This document shows, in pieces, positions 50,949 through 59,832 of a stretch of DNA of 64,000 nucleotides (positions are counted from its first letter, which is position 1; the number at the start of each line of letters is the position of its first letter). The DNA comes from Firmicutes bacterium UBA3553 (GTDB taxonomy: Bacteria; Bacillota; Clostridia; Tissierellales; Sedimentibacteraceae). The stretch is from the NCBI GenBank assembly GCA_002381185.1, contig DFOA01000059.1:38054-102053 (forward strand). The letters are read 5' to 3'. Position numbers and translations under genes: made by a program. The notes beneath the pieces were generated by a model that saw only the letters and a program-made list of their open reading frames with translations, made no database searches and was not told the DNA's origin.

Positions 50949-50977
50949 TTGTTAAAATAAAGTTTTTTTGTTACAAT
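50949..50977 (+). promoter_or_regulatory. Sigma-A-type promoter of parA
   Basis: TTGTTA (50949-50954) and TACAAT (50972-50977) are 17 bases apart, 41 bases before the parA start. Confidence 0.5.
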
Positions 50978-51018
50978 CTAAATAAAACTGTCGAAAATGT
51001 TTTTAAGGAGTCTGAATA

Positions 51019-51780
51019 ATGGCTAAAGTAATTTCCATATCAAATCAAAAGGGCGGAGTGGGCAAGACTACCACCACAAGCGCGGTAGCAGCAGGCTTCA
51101 AATTAAAGGGATACAAGGTTTTATGCGTGGATTTGGACCCTCAGTCAAATTTAAGTTTCAGCTCGGGAGCTGAAACAGAAGATTGTCCTACAATTTATGA
51201 AATATTGAAGGGAGAGGCAAAGACTGCATTCTCAATTCAAAAAATGCCTTCATTCGATATTGTTTCATCCAATATTTTATTAAGCGGTATTGAATTAGAG
51301 TTTACACAGACAGGAAGAGAATTTTTACTTAAGGAGGCATTGAACTCAGTTAAGGACAAATATGATTACATATTTATTGATACGCCCCCGGCACTGAGCA
51401 TATTGACAGTCAATGCATTTACAGCTTCTGATTATATAGTTATACCAATGCTTACTGATATATTCAGCCTGCAGGGAATTGCACAGCTTTCCGAAACCAT
51501 TGACAGGGTTAGAAAATATTGCAATCCTAATTTGAAGGTTGAAGGCATAGTGCTCACAAAGTATAATAAAAGAACTGTTCTAAGCAGGGAAATAAAAGGT
51601 ACTGCAGAGTTAATAGCTGAGAAGCTGAACACAAGCATATTTAATTCCACAATAAGATCAAGTGTTGCCATAATGGAGGCACAGACTAATCAACAGGATA
51701 TTTATAATTACTCGCCTAAAAATGCAGCAGCGCAGGATTATATGGATTTAGTTGAAGAGCTTATTGAAAGAGGGTTATAA
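51019..51780 (+). CDS. parA: ParA/Soj-family ATPase
   Basis: A 253-residue deviant Walker ATPase: SISNQKGGVGKTTTTSAVAAG (Walker A with signature lysine), CVDLDPQSNLS and IFIDTPPALSILTVNA. It matches Soj/ParA in length, but no parB follows. Its neighbours are a ComFB-domain gene and cheW-mcp-cheW, so it may position a chemoreceptor or polar cluster, as ParC and PpfA do in other bacteria (inference), rather than segregate DNA. Start after TTAAGGAGTCTGAATA. Confidence 0.88.
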   Translation: MAKVISISNQKGGVGKTTTTSAVAAGFKLKGYKVLCVDLDPQSNLSFSSGAETEDCPTIYEILKGEAKTAFSIQKMPSFDIVSSNILLSGIELEFTQTGREFLLKEALNSVKDKYDYIFIDTPPALSILTVNAFTASDYIVIPMLTDIFSLQGIAQLSETIDRVRKYCNPNLKVEGIVLTKYNKRTVLSREIKGTAELIAEKLNTSIFNSTIRSSVAIMEAQTNQQDIYNYSPKNAAAQDYMDLVEELIERGL

Positions 51781-51781
51781 A

Positions 51782-52237
51782 ATGGCAAAAATTAAAAAGA
51801 CATTTGACAGGGAATCAATGTACAAAAAAATAATGCCTACAAATTTAAAAAAAGAGACAGAACAAGTACAAAGCGAAGCAGTTGAATCTGATACAAGCAT
51901 CGCTGAGAAGAATAGCCCCAAAGAAAGCTCAATTTTTCAAAATAAAGAATTTAATTTAATCAGAGAAGAAAAAAATGAAGTGATTTTGTACAATGTTACT
52001 GAAAAACTTGTTCTTAACAAGCTTGATGCAACACTAAAAAAGATGAACTGCTGCAGATGCGACCGCTGCAAGGAAGACATAGTGGCTATTGCCCTTAACA
52101 GCCTTAGACCAATGTATATGGTTGCCACGAAAGATGAAATAAAGCAAAAAATACATAAGTTGCAGGATATGGGCAGTGAAGTAACAACAGAAGTTATTAA
52201 AGCGGTCCTTATTGTAAGAAAAAATCCCAGACATTAA
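51782..52237 (+). CDS. ComFB-domain protein
   Basis: A 151-residue protein. A frame is open from 51752, but ATG 51782, two bases after the parA stop and behind AGAGGG, is the likely start. Residues 1-65 are charged and linker-like. The C-terminal 85 residues match late-competence protein ComFB: VTEKLVLNKLDATLKKMNCC, CDRCKEDIVAIALNSLRPMY, and TTEVIKAVLIVRKNP. In B. subtilis comFB also lies near flgM. Recent work, from memory, shows ComFB domains binding cyclic dinucleotides, which would fit a motility locus. Confidence 0.8.
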   Translation: MAKIKKTFDRESMYKKIMPTNLKKETEQVQSEAVESDTSIAEKNSPKESSIFQNKEFNLIREEKNEVILYNVTEKLVLNKLDATLKKMNCCRCDRCKEDIVAIALNSLRPMYMVATKDEIKQKIHKLQDMGSEVTTEVIKAVLIVRKNPRH

Positions 52238-52257
52238 TATTTAATTTAATATTTAAC

Positions 52258-52284
52258 TAAAATTTTATTCAAACATGCCGATAT
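52258..52284 (+). promoter_or_regulatory. Sigma-28 promoter of cheW-mcp-cheW
   Basis: TAAA (52258-52261), 15 bases, then GCCGATAT (52277-52284): seven of eight -10 positions match the sigma-28/SigD consensus with the exact spacing. It lies 33 bases before the cheW start. Confidence 0.88.
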
Positions 52285-52316
52285 CATAATAAGAAATATT
52301 ATTATGAGGTGATTTT

Positions 52317-52814
52317 GTGCAGGATAAAGTTAATGTTTTATACAACGATTTAGATGAAGATACATTAAAAGACAAGTATCTTACCTTTTATACAGATAAA
52401 CAGTTATTTGGAATTTCAATAGCAGATGTTGTGCAAATAGTAGGAATGCAAGACATTACAGCCGTTCCTGAATTTCCTTCCTATGCAAAAGGAGTAATTA
52501 ATTTACGTGGAACAATTATTCCGATTATCGATGTGAGATTGCGACTTAAAAAAGAAGAAATAGCATATAATGAAAGAACCTGTATCATAGTTACCAATAT
52601 AAACGGAGCTTATATAGGTTTTATTGTTGATTCTGTAAATGAAGTTATAAACATATACAAGGATAACATATCAAATCCCCCTCAAATGGGTAATGACTAC
52701 ATCAATACATATATTACGGGAATTGCTAAATTAAACAATAATATTGTCTTGCTCATAGATTTGAAAAAAATTCTTAACGAAAAAGAATTGGGACTTATTA
52801 CATGTATAGACTAA
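52317..52814 (+). CDS. cheW: Chemotaxis coupling protein CheW
   Basis: A 165-residue adaptor linking chemoreceptors to CheA. The double-barrel fold shows YLTFYTDKQLFGISIADVVQI, AVPEFPSYAKGVINLRGTIIPIIDVRLRL (the arginine-glycine motif typical of CheW) and IGFIVDSVNEVI. The start is GTG 52317 behind TATGAGGTGATTTT. It is the first gene behind the sigma-28 promoter. Confidence 0.93.
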   Translation: MQDKVNVLYNDLDEDTLKDKYLTFYTDKQLFGISIADVVQIVGMQDITAVPEFPSYAKGVINLRGTIIPIIDVRLRLKKEEIAYNERTCIIVTNINGAYIGFIVDSVNEVINIYKDNISNPPQMGNDYINTYITGIAKLNNNIVLLIDLKKILNEKELGLITCID

Positions 52815-52839
52815 TTTACTATGTCTGGGGGGGCAAAAT

Positions 52840-54585
52840 ATGAATATTTTAAAAAGAAAAACAAAAATAAAATCAAGTGCTAAGAAAAGAAAATTTAAAA
52901 TTACAAATATTAAAATAGCACCCCGATTAATAATATGCTTTATAGCAGTGCTGGTTATATTTGCCATATCCATGGTAATTGCACTTTCCAATATTAACAA
53001 TGTGGCATCAGATGTTAACGGTTTTTATGATGAATGCTATGAAGTGGAAGTGCTGTCCTGGAAAACCAAGCTTGCGCTAAATAAGGTTGAAAAAGCAATT
53101 TATAAATCTACAACTACATCCAGCAGGTCGCTGGTTAAGGAATACACTAAAGAAATTACTGATAATATTAAAAATGCTGATGAAACATTTGAACTGTTAA
53201 AAAAAGATTTAACAGAGTTTCCCACAGTGGTAGAACAGTTAGATAAGGATTTGAAAACAGCATCTGAGATAAGCGACAGACTTGTAGGTCTTTTGAATGA
53301 AAACAGAAATTTGCAGGCATTGGATATTTTGAACGAAGAATTGATGCCCATACTGAATTCCATCAACAAAACAATGGATGAAGTGAGCAAAAACTTAGAT
53401 ATTGTTGCTCAAAACTTTGTTAAAAATTCAAATGAGGCAAGCAAGAATCTGTTGATTGTTTTATCGGTTCTCTTTGCGTTAAACATTATAGTGTCATTTG
53501 TACTGGTGACAGCTGTTGTTAAAAGTCTGGTAAAGCCTATAAGAGAAATAACCGAAGCTGCAAATGCCATAGGAAGCGGCAATTTGGACTACCAGGTAAG
53601 CTATTCATCAAATGACGAATTAGGCATTGCTGCCAAAACAATAAGCAGCGCAATAGAAACATTGAAGCTTTATGTAGGAGAAATAGACAGAGTATTAAAT
53701 GAAATGTCAGAAGGAAATTTAACTTCGGCAATAGATATGGAATTTATAGGAGGGTTTGCTCCCATAAAAAACTCTGTTGAGCAAATAATGTCTTCGTTTA
53801 ATAAAACCCTAAGAAATATTAATGAAGCAGCGGAGCAAGTTAATAGCGGAGCAAGTCAGGTTTCAGGAGGGGCTTTAGTATTGTCTCAGGGTACTGCGGA
53901 GCAGGCAAGCTCAATTGAAGAATTATCTGCAACCATAAATGAAATTTCAGAGCAGATTAAGATTAATGCCGAAAATTCAAACAATGTAAGCAAGATAACT
54001 CAAAGTGCAGCCAAGGGGGTTGAAGAAAACAGCAAACAGGTTCAATTGATGACCGAAGCCATGTATGACATAAAGAAATCTACAAATGAAATATCAAAAA
54101 TAATTAAAGCAATTGATGATATAGCTTTCCAGACAAATATACTTGCACTAAATGCTGCGGTTGAGGCAGCCAGGGCAGGTTCAGCCGGCAAAGGATTTGC
54201 CGTTGTTGCAGATGAAGTGAGAAATCTTGCTTCAAAAAGTGCCGAAGCAGCGAAAAGTACGGCATTTTTAATTGAAAATTCAATCAAGTCTGTGGATAAA
54301 GGAACTAAAATTGCAGATGAAACAAAGGAGTCAATTAGTTTAATGGTTGATGATATCAGGAAGTCAGTGAAATTAGTTGATGAAATTTCCGAAGCATCTA
54401 ACGAACAATCTCAATCCATAATGCAGATAACGCAAGGAATTGAACAAATATCATCCGTTGTTCAATCAAACTCGGCTACTGCAGAAGAAAGTGCGGCAGC
54501 CAGCGAAGAGCTTAGTGGACAATCAAGTCTGTTGAAGGAATTAGTCGAACAATTTGAATTAAAGGCAGAAAATGCCTTTATATAA
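52840..54585 (+). CDS. Methyl-accepting chemotaxis protein with four-helix-bundle sensor
   Basis: A 581-residue receptor. A basic N-terminus (first 25 residues, unusually long and lysine-rich) precedes transmembrane helix 1 (about 27-50); a periplasm-facing four-helix bundle (about 52-200) with no obvious PAS or dCache motif; helix 2 (about 203-226); HAMP (SLVKPIREITEAANAIGSGNL); and the cytoplasmic hairpin with the tip IDDIAFQTNILALNAAVEAARAG. The ligand is unknown. It is flanked by two cheW genes. Confidence 0.93.
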   Translation: MNILKRKTKIKSSAKKRKFKITNIKIAPRLIICFIAVLVIFAISMVIALSNINNVASDVNGFYDECYEVEVLSWKTKLALNKVEKAIYKSTTTSSRSLVKEYTKEITDNIKNADETFELLKKDLTEFPTVVEQLDKDLKTASEISDRLVGLLNENRNLQALDILNEELMPILNSINKTMDEVSKNLDIVAQNFVKNSNEASKNLLIVLSVLFALNIIVSFVLVTAVVKSLVKPIREITEAANAIGSGNLDYQVSYSSNDELGIAAKTISSAIETLKLYVGEIDRVLNEMSEGNLTSAIDMEFIGGFAPIKNSVEQIMSSFNKTLRNINEAAEQVNSGASQVSGGALVLSQGTAEQASSIEELSATINEISEQIKINAENSNNVSKITQSAAKGVEENSKQVQLMTEAMYDIKKSTNEISKIIKAIDDIAFQTNILALNAAVEAARAGSAGKGFAVVADEVRNLASKSAEAAKSTAFLIENSIKSVDKGTKIADETKESISLMVDDIRKSVKLVDEISEASNEQSQSIMQITQGIEQISSVVQSNSATAEESAAASEELSGQSSLLKELVEQFELKAENAFI

Positions 54586-54596
54586 GGAGTGATAAA

Positions 54597-55064
54597 ATGA
54601 ACTATGATATAGATGAAGTTATAGAAGAAATTGATTTTCCGTGGTTAATATTCAAATTAAGTAATAATATGTACACCGTAAACAGTAAAATGATAACTTC
54701 CATTGTTATAAAACCGGAAGAAGTTACACTTGTACCCAATGTTAAAGATTATATAGACGGACTTATACATCTAAGAGGAAATGTTGTTCCTCTGATTGAT
54801 TTGAAAAGGCTGTTTAATGTAGAAACGGAAGTCATCTCGGCAACAAAGGAAAATAAAATGGTTGTAGTATTGGAAAAAGACAATTCATATGCGGGGCTTA
54901 TTGTGGATGAGGTATTGTCTGTTGAAAGTATCACAGCTTTTGAGGAAACAGAAGAAATTAAAAAGATGTGCAGGGAAGGCTTTGTAAAAGGCGTGGCAAA
55001 AGGAAATAAAAGCGAAGATGTACTTTTGATAATAGATGAAGAAAAAATTTTAAATATGGCGTAA
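54597..55064 (+). CDS. cheW: Second CheW-like coupling protein
   Basis: A 155-residue CheW-domain protein, more acidic than the first copy: PWLIFKLSNNMYTVNSKMI, LVPNVKDYIDGLIHLRGNVVPLIDLKRLF and YAGLIVDEVLSVESI. Start follows AAGGAGTGATAAA, 12 bases after the receptor. The two CheW proteins differ enough to have separate receptor or array roles (inference). Confidence 0.9.
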   Translation: MNYDIDEVIEEIDFPWLIFKLSNNMYTVNSKMITSIVIKPEEVTLVPNVKDYIDGLIHLRGNVVPLIDLKRLFNVETEVISATKENKMVVVLEKDNSYAGLIVDEVLSVESITAFEETEEIKKMCREGFVKGVAKGNKSEDVLLIIDEEKILNMA

Positions 55065-55088
55065 ATTTTTTGTATGTAATGTCGATTA
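55062..55088 (+). promoter_or_regulatory. Sigma-28 promoter of flgM operon
   Basis: TAAA (55062-55065), 15 bases, then GTCGATTA (55081-55088), near consensus for sigma-28. It begins at the stop of the second cheW and lies 23 bases before flgM, so FlgM feeds back on its own sigma factor. Confidence 0.82.
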
Positions 55089-55110
55089 TATAGTAGATAG
55101 GGGAATTAAT

Positions 55111-55386
55111 ATGAAAATCCAAAATATAAGCAATTATATGAATTATAAGGGAAGCACAAAACCAATCAGAAATGAAGAACAAGTCAAGGGCAAAAACTAT
55201 GATGTTATTGAAATTAAAGGGAAGTTGCCACAAGAAGATATGAAGCTGGAAACAATCAAGAAGGATGTTGCCTCTCAGGTTAATAAAGAAACAAATGCTG
55301 AGAAAATAAGCAGAATAAAAGAAAGCATCAACAACAAAACTTACAGCATTGATGTGGAAGAAATCTTGAATAATCTTTTAAAATAA
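55111..55386 (+). CDS. flgM: Anti-sigma-28 factor FlgM
   Basis: A 91-residue protein with a disordered first half and a C-terminal helical sigma-binding part (EKISRIKESINNKTYSIDVEEILNNLL), the usual FlgM ending. It binds and holds sigma-28 until the hook is complete and FlgM is exported. It is the first gene of the flgM-flgN-flgK-flgL block, same order as in B. subtilis. Confidence 0.9.
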   Translation: MKIQNISNYMNYKGSTKPIRNEEQVKGKNYDVIEIKGKLPQEDMKLETIKKDVASQVNKETNAEKISRIKESINNKTYSIDVEEILNNLLK

Positions 55387-55396
55387 AGAGGATAAC

Positions 55397-55855
55397 ATGA
55401 ATAGATTAATAGAATTATTGGAAGAAAGTGCTGAATTATATAAGGGGTTCCTTGAATTAGAATACAAAAAATACGACACTGTAATCAAAAATGATATAGA
55501 AGCCTTGGATGACATTGTTTCAAAAGAACAGGCATATTACTTAAAAGTCAGAGGCATCGAGCAAAAAAGAGAAAAGCTTCTTGAGTCCATGGGTTATAAA
55601 GGTAAGACGCTCAAAGAAATAACTGAAGTCTGTGATGAAAATGATAAAGATATGCTCAATAAAGAGTATGATGAGTTATTAAAAATAATAACAGATGTTA
55701 AAAAAATCAGCAGCTTATGCAGGACATTGATAGAAGTGAGAATGCACAGAATTGATAAAACCATGGAACAATTAGGTGAAAAGAATAATACGTATTCCAA
55801 TAACCAGTCGTCGCCCGGCAAATCTAAAAGCTTTATACTTTCCAAGAAGATATAA
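55397..55855 (+). CDS. flgN: Flagellar export chaperone FlgN
   Basis: A 152-residue all-helical protein: RLIELLEESAELYKGFLELE, EALDDIVSKEQAYYLKVRGIEQKREKLLESMG. The long antiparallel coiled coil and position between flgM and flgK fit FlgN, which keeps the hook-junction proteins FlgK and FlgL unfolded for export. Start after AAAGAGGATAAC. Confidence 0.87.
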   Translation: MNRLIELLEESAELYKGFLELEYKKYDTVIKNDIEALDDIVSKEQAYYLKVRGIEQKREKLLESMGYKGKTLKEITEVCDENDKDMLNKEYDELLKIITDVKKISSLCRTLIEVRMHRIDKTMEQLGEKNNTYSNNQSSPGKSKSFILSKKI

Positions 55856-55875
55856 CTATATAGCAAGGAGAAATT

Positions 55876-57528
55876 ATGCTTAGATCAACTTTTTTAGGAT
55901 ATAAAACGGCCACAAGCGCATTAACTGTAAACCAGAACATGCTGGACATTGTCGGCCAAAATATGTCAAACATTAATACACAGGGGTACACTAGGCAGCG
56001 CCTTGATATAAATTCCGTGTCCTTCAGCACAAGCAACATTAAGATGGGAACAACAGGCGTGATTATAGGACAAGGTGTTAAAGCTACAGGAGTAAGTCAG
56101 TTCAGAGATTCCTTTCTTGACTTAAGATACAGGATGGAAGCGGCAAAAACAGGCAGTTCGAGCATACAATTAGATGCTTTGAGCGACTTGGAGTCTGTTT
56201 TTGACGAAATATCTAAGGATGGTCTGGATGCACAATTTTCTGATTTATTAGCACAGCTTCAAGCACTTACATCAAGCCCATCTGACCCGGTGCTGGAAGG
56301 TGTTGTGAGGACATCTGCGGAGCTGCTTACACAAATGTTCAATAATTATTCCGGACAAATAGACACTATCAGGAATCAGCAGTTAAGTTATCTGGAAAAC
56401 GGAGCAATAGTAAAGATAAACCAATTGACTGAAAATATAGCAAGATTAAACAAACAAATAAAGGCGGACAACATAAGCGGAAATCCTGCGTTGGAACTAA
56501 ATGACGAAAGGAATATGCTTATTGATGAGTTGTCTAATTATCTGGATATAGAAGTTGATTTAGTGCCGCTTGATATAGGCGGCAATAAAACAGTGGATGA
56601 AATGGTTATTAGGTTGAGAGGCGTTAATGATCCTGAGATACATCTTGTTAACAGAAATGAAAGCTTTAAATTAGATGTAGATTCAGAATCAGCCGATGGC
56701 ACAACCTTAATAAAAATGTCAGTGCCCAAGATAGTTGATGGAAAATTAGAAAAAGATGCAGACGGAAATATAATATACGAAAACATCAGCGATATAAATT
56801 CTTATATTAAAGGCGGCCAATTAGAAGGGTATTTGAAATTTTTAAACGGTAAGGGAGAGTTTTCCGCATCAGATGATAGTTTTGAAAACTCAAAAGGCGT
56901 TCTGTATTATAAAAGCATGTTAGATACATTAGCCAATAAATTTGCAACTGTTATGAATGAGCTCAACAAAACTCCGAAAACATTTGATGAAAACGGAAAT
57001 GTTACAGAATGGGAAGACAAACCTCTTTTTGAAGCCAGATACGGCGGTAATATCACCGCGGGAAATATAAAAATATCAGGTGATTGGGCAAATGAAACAG
57101 GTTCATACATAACCAACACTATAAAAGAATCGCCCGGTGACAGTACAGGCGCTGCAGACAATATATTAAGGTTAATTTACGCTTTTCAGGGAAAAGAGAA
57201 TTTTACCACTGATATAGATATTAACGGAGATGGGACCATAGATGAAAATGATAATCAGACTGCTTTGTTTAAGGGAACATTCCAGGAATTTTTGTCCTAC
57301 ACAACAACAAAATTAAATCTTCAGGTAGACGATGTAAAGTTATCATATGACACTTATTCGGAATCGCAGTATCAGATAGATTATGCCAGAAGCAGTATGT
57401 CTTCTGTCGATTTAAATGAAGAAGGCGTGAATTTGCTTCAATATAGCAAATCATACAATGCAGCCGCAAGATTAATGACAACTCTGGATGAAATGTTGGA
57501 TACATTAATCAACAGAATGGGAGTATAA
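55876..57528 (+). CDS. flgK: Flagellar hook-associated protein 1 FlgK
   Basis: A 550-residue hook-filament junction protein. The N-terminus (MLRSTFLGYKTATSALTVNQ, then MSNINTQGYTRQR) and the C-terminal heptads (LLQYSKSYNAAARLMTTLDEMLDTLINRMGV) form the axial core, with a variable outer domain between. Two putative calcium-like loops (DADGN, DINGDGTIDENDN) occur in the middle region. Start after GCAAGGAGAAATT. Confidence 0.95.
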   Translation: MLRSTFLGYKTATSALTVNQNMLDIVGQNMSNINTQGYTRQRLDINSVSFSTSNIKMGTTGVIIGQGVKATGVSQFRDSFLDLRYRMEAAKTGSSSIQLDALSDLESVFDEISKDGLDAQFSDLLAQLQALTSSPSDPVLEGVVRTSAELLTQMFNNYSGQIDTIRNQQLSYLENGAIVKINQLTENIARLNKQIKADNISGNPALELNDERNMLIDELSNYLDIEVDLVPLDIGGNKTVDEMVIRLRGVNDPEIHLVNRNESFKLDVDSESADGTTLIKMSVPKIVDGKLEKDADGNIIYENISDINSYIKGGQLEGYLKFLNGKGEFSASDDSFENSKGVLYYKSMLDTLANKFATVMNELNKTPKTFDENGNVTEWEDKPLFEARYGGNITAGNIKISGDWANETGSYITNTIKESPGDSTGAADNILRLIYAFQGKENFTTDIDINGDGTIDENDNQTALFKGTFQEFLSYTTTKLNLQVDDVKLSYDTYSESQYQIDYARSSMSSVDLNEEGVNLLQYSKSYNAAARLMTTLDEMLDTLINRMGV

Positions 57529-57530
57529 TT

Positions 57531-58520
57531 ATGAGAATAACCACTAGTATGATGTCAAATAAATATATAAAAGGTTTAAATAAGTCAGCTAATAAGCTGG
57601 ATTATTTAAATGAGCAAGTATACACCGGCAGAAAGTTTTTTAAAGGTTCAGAAGATCCGGTATCTGCAATTAAAGCATATAAGCTGAGAAGAGAATACAG
57701 ATCTACCGAAATATATGATACGAATATAAGTGATGCTGACTCATTCCTTACTATGGCGGAAACAAACTTAACAGAAATAAGCAATAATGTGGAAAAAGTC
57801 TACACGTCATACTTAAAAGGAATTACCGGAACAATTAGTTCCGAAGACAGAGAAATTATCGTAAAGGAACTTGAGAATCTGCAGCAGTCAATACTTACAT
57901 CTTTAAATGCTAAATTTGAGGACAGATACGTACTTGGCGGCACCAGCAAGAATGAAATCCCATTTACAGTACAAAACGGAGAATTGTACTTTAAGGGCCT
58001 CAATGTGAATGATCCTGCTAATAAGGCAGAATTAGACAAATTAGCAAATGAGACTATGAACATTGACCTTGGGCTTGGAATGACATTTGACTCAGACGGC
58101 AATGTAAATAAAGATACAGTATTCAATTTATCCATGTCCGGCATAAAATTTATGGGGTACGGAGAAACTGATGGTATGCCTGAAAACTTATATTCATTAA
58201 TTGGGAAGATAAAAGAAGAACTGGAAGACCCGAATTTTTCCTTAGAAAGTATTACACCGTACATAGAGAAATTTGAAGAACAGAAAAAGCAGGTACTGGT
58301 TAACATCACAGACATTGGATCAAAAACGAAATATCTTGAGTTCCTGAAGCTCAGGAATGAGGACAGTCAATATAATCTGAATGAAAAGATTCTTGATGTA
58401 GAATATGTGGATCCGGCAGAAGCGATAGTTGATTTTAAGATGCAGGAATACTCTTACAATGCAGCATTATCAATGGGCAATAAGATACTTCAAAACAGTT
58501 TTATAGATTTTATGAAATAG
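57531..58520 (+). CDS. flgL: Flagellar hook-associated protein 3 FlgL
   Basis: A 329-residue flagellin-like junction protein with MRITTSMMSNKYIKGLNKSA at the start, the ETNLTEISNNVEKVYTSYLKG coil and the EYSYNAALSMGNKILQNSFIDFM ending. It is two bases from the flgK stop and probably translated by coupling. Confidence 0.95.
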   Translation: MRITTSMMSNKYIKGLNKSANKLDYLNEQVYTGRKFFKGSEDPVSAIKAYKLRREYRSTEIYDTNISDADSFLTMAETNLTEISNNVEKVYTSYLKGITGTISSEDREIIVKELENLQQSILTSLNAKFEDRYVLGGTSKNEIPFTVQNGELYFKGLNVNDPANKAELDKLANETMNIDLGLGMTFDSDGNVNKDTVFNLSMSGIKFMGYGETDGMPENLYSLIGKIKEELEDPNFSLESITPYIEKFEEQKKQVLVNITDIGSKTKYLEFLKLRNEDSQYNLNEKILDVEYVDPAEAIVDFKMQEYSYNAALSMGNKILQNSFIDFMK

Positions 58521-58536
58521 CAAGGAGTGTTTATTT

Positions 58537-59145
58537 ATGATAGAACCGCTTTTAGAGATAAAAACTATACCAATGTCATTGGAGTTTAAAGTAAATAAAG
58601 CGCAATATGAAATAGCAAATACTAATGCCACCTTTGAATTGACAAGAGATAGGGGCGGACTCCAGATGCAGATGAGGCCCGCCAAATTAAACATTGATAC
58701 GGTTGAAGCAAGATATTCCGCAGGAATTAAAAGCGCAATGCGTTCAGTAGAGGATTTTGCGAAAAATGGTGTTCAGGCTGCCTATGAAGCAACGGCAACA
58801 TATGCAAAGGAAGGAAATCTAATGCTGGATATAAATATTATGGAAAATCCGTTTCCTGAGATAGCGATGAAAAAGTTCTTCAGTGATGTAGATTTCAATC
58901 TTGGATTCATACCAAGTACAGGTCCTGATATTTCATGGGATATAGGCGGAATATTCATGAATTTTGAAATGGATAAACTTGATTTTGATTGGGATATAGA
59001 AAGACCACAAATAAATTTCATACCGGGAAGCATTGAATTTATTATTAAAGAATATCCAAAGGTTGAAATAAACTATAAGGGGACCCCAATTTTTGTACCG
59101 CCAAGTGCGAATCCTAATTATAAGGAGATAGATACTTTTGCCTAA
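58537..59145 (+). CDS. YviE-like flagellar-locus protein (DUF6470 type)
   Basis: A 202-residue protein, IEPLLEIKTIPMSLEFKVNK and GGLQMQMRPAKLNIDT near the start, with repeated tryptophan/aspartate strands near the end (DISWDIGGIFMNFEMDKLDFDWD). The gene lies between flgL and fliW exactly as yviE does in B. subtilis. Function is not established. Its end overlaps the fliW start by eight bases. Confidence 0.8.
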   Translation: MIEPLLEIKTIPMSLEFKVNKAQYEIANTNATFELTRDRGGLQMQMRPAKLNIDTVEARYSAGIKSAMRSVEDFAKNGVQAAYEATATYAKEGNLMLDINIMENPFPEIAMKKFFSDVDFNLGFIPSTGPDISWDIGGIFMNFEMDKLDFDWDIERPQINFIPGSIEFIIKEYPKVEINYKGTPIFVPPSANPNYKEIDTFA

Positions 59146-59593
59146 GAAAAAAGTGAATATTAAAACCAGAGATTTTGGTGAAATAGCAGTTGATGAAGAC
59201 GACATAATATACTTTAGTACGGGCATGTATGGCTTTGAAAATTACAAGAGATATGTAATATTGAAGGATAAACCCGAAGATGACATTATGTTTCTTCAAT
59301 CACTCGATGATGTGGATTTGTCATTTGTGCTTATTGATCCATTTTCGATTTACGGGGCCTATGAACCTGATTTAAACGAAGAAGATCTGACAGAATTAGA
59401 AGCAAAAAATGAAAGAGAGCTTAAGTTTTTAGTAATTGCGATTATTAAAGAAAGTATTAAAGATTCTGTAGTGAATTTAAAAAGTCCTGTTGCAATCAAT
59501 CCCAAAACACGGTCAGCTAAACAGACAATACTTCAGAATTCCTATCCACTCAGATACAACATCATCGTAGCTGAGGAGGATAAAAAATGCTAG
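59138..59593 (+). CDS. fliW: Flagellar assembly factor FliW
   Basis: A 151-residue CsrA antagonist that also binds flagellin. FGEIAVDEDDIIYFSTGMYGFENYKRYVIL and LKSPVAINPKTRSAKQTIL are the conserved segments. The start is TTG 59138 with a good TAAGGAGATAG site. It overlaps csrA by seven bases, which ties the amounts of the two partner proteins. Confidence 0.93.
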   Translation: MPKKKVNIKTRDFGEIAVDEDDIIYFSTGMYGFENYKRYVILKDKPEDDIMFLQSLDDVDLSFVLIDPFSIYGAYEPDLNEEDLTELEAKNERELKFLVIAIIKESIKDSVVNLKSPVAINPKTRSAKQTILQNSYPLRYNIIVAEEDKKC

Positions 59594-59832
59594 TTATAAA
59601 AAGAAAAGTATCAGAATCCATAATGATAGGCGATGACATTGAGATTATCATATCAGAAATATCTCAGGATAAAGTAAAAATAGCCATCAATGCTCCAAAG
59701 GATATAAAAATTACACGTAAAGAACTGGCAGAAACCTTTGAATTTAATATAACAGCTTCAGAAAAAATAAGCAGAATAAGCTTGAATAATATAAAAGAGC
59801 AATTAAAAAATACAGAAAAGGATAAAAAATAA
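59587..59832 (+). CDS. csrA: Carbon-storage/translation regulator CsrA
   Basis: An 81-residue RNA-binding dimer, MLVIKRKVSESIMIGDDIEI and KVKIAINAPKDIKITRKELAE, with a longer tail than E. coli CsrA, as is common in Bacillota. With FliW it forms the switch that lets flagellin be made only when FliW is freed. The flagellin gene itself is not in the window. Confidence 0.95.
   Translation: MLVIKRKVSESIMIGDDIEIIISEISQDKVKIAINAPKDIKITRKELAETFEFNITASEKISRISLNNIKEQLKNTEKDKK

Noticed and set aside
51019..51780. Plasmid or chromosome partition locus
   Set aside because: There is no parB gene and no complete parS palindrome nearby; the neighbourhood is chemotaxis and flagella.
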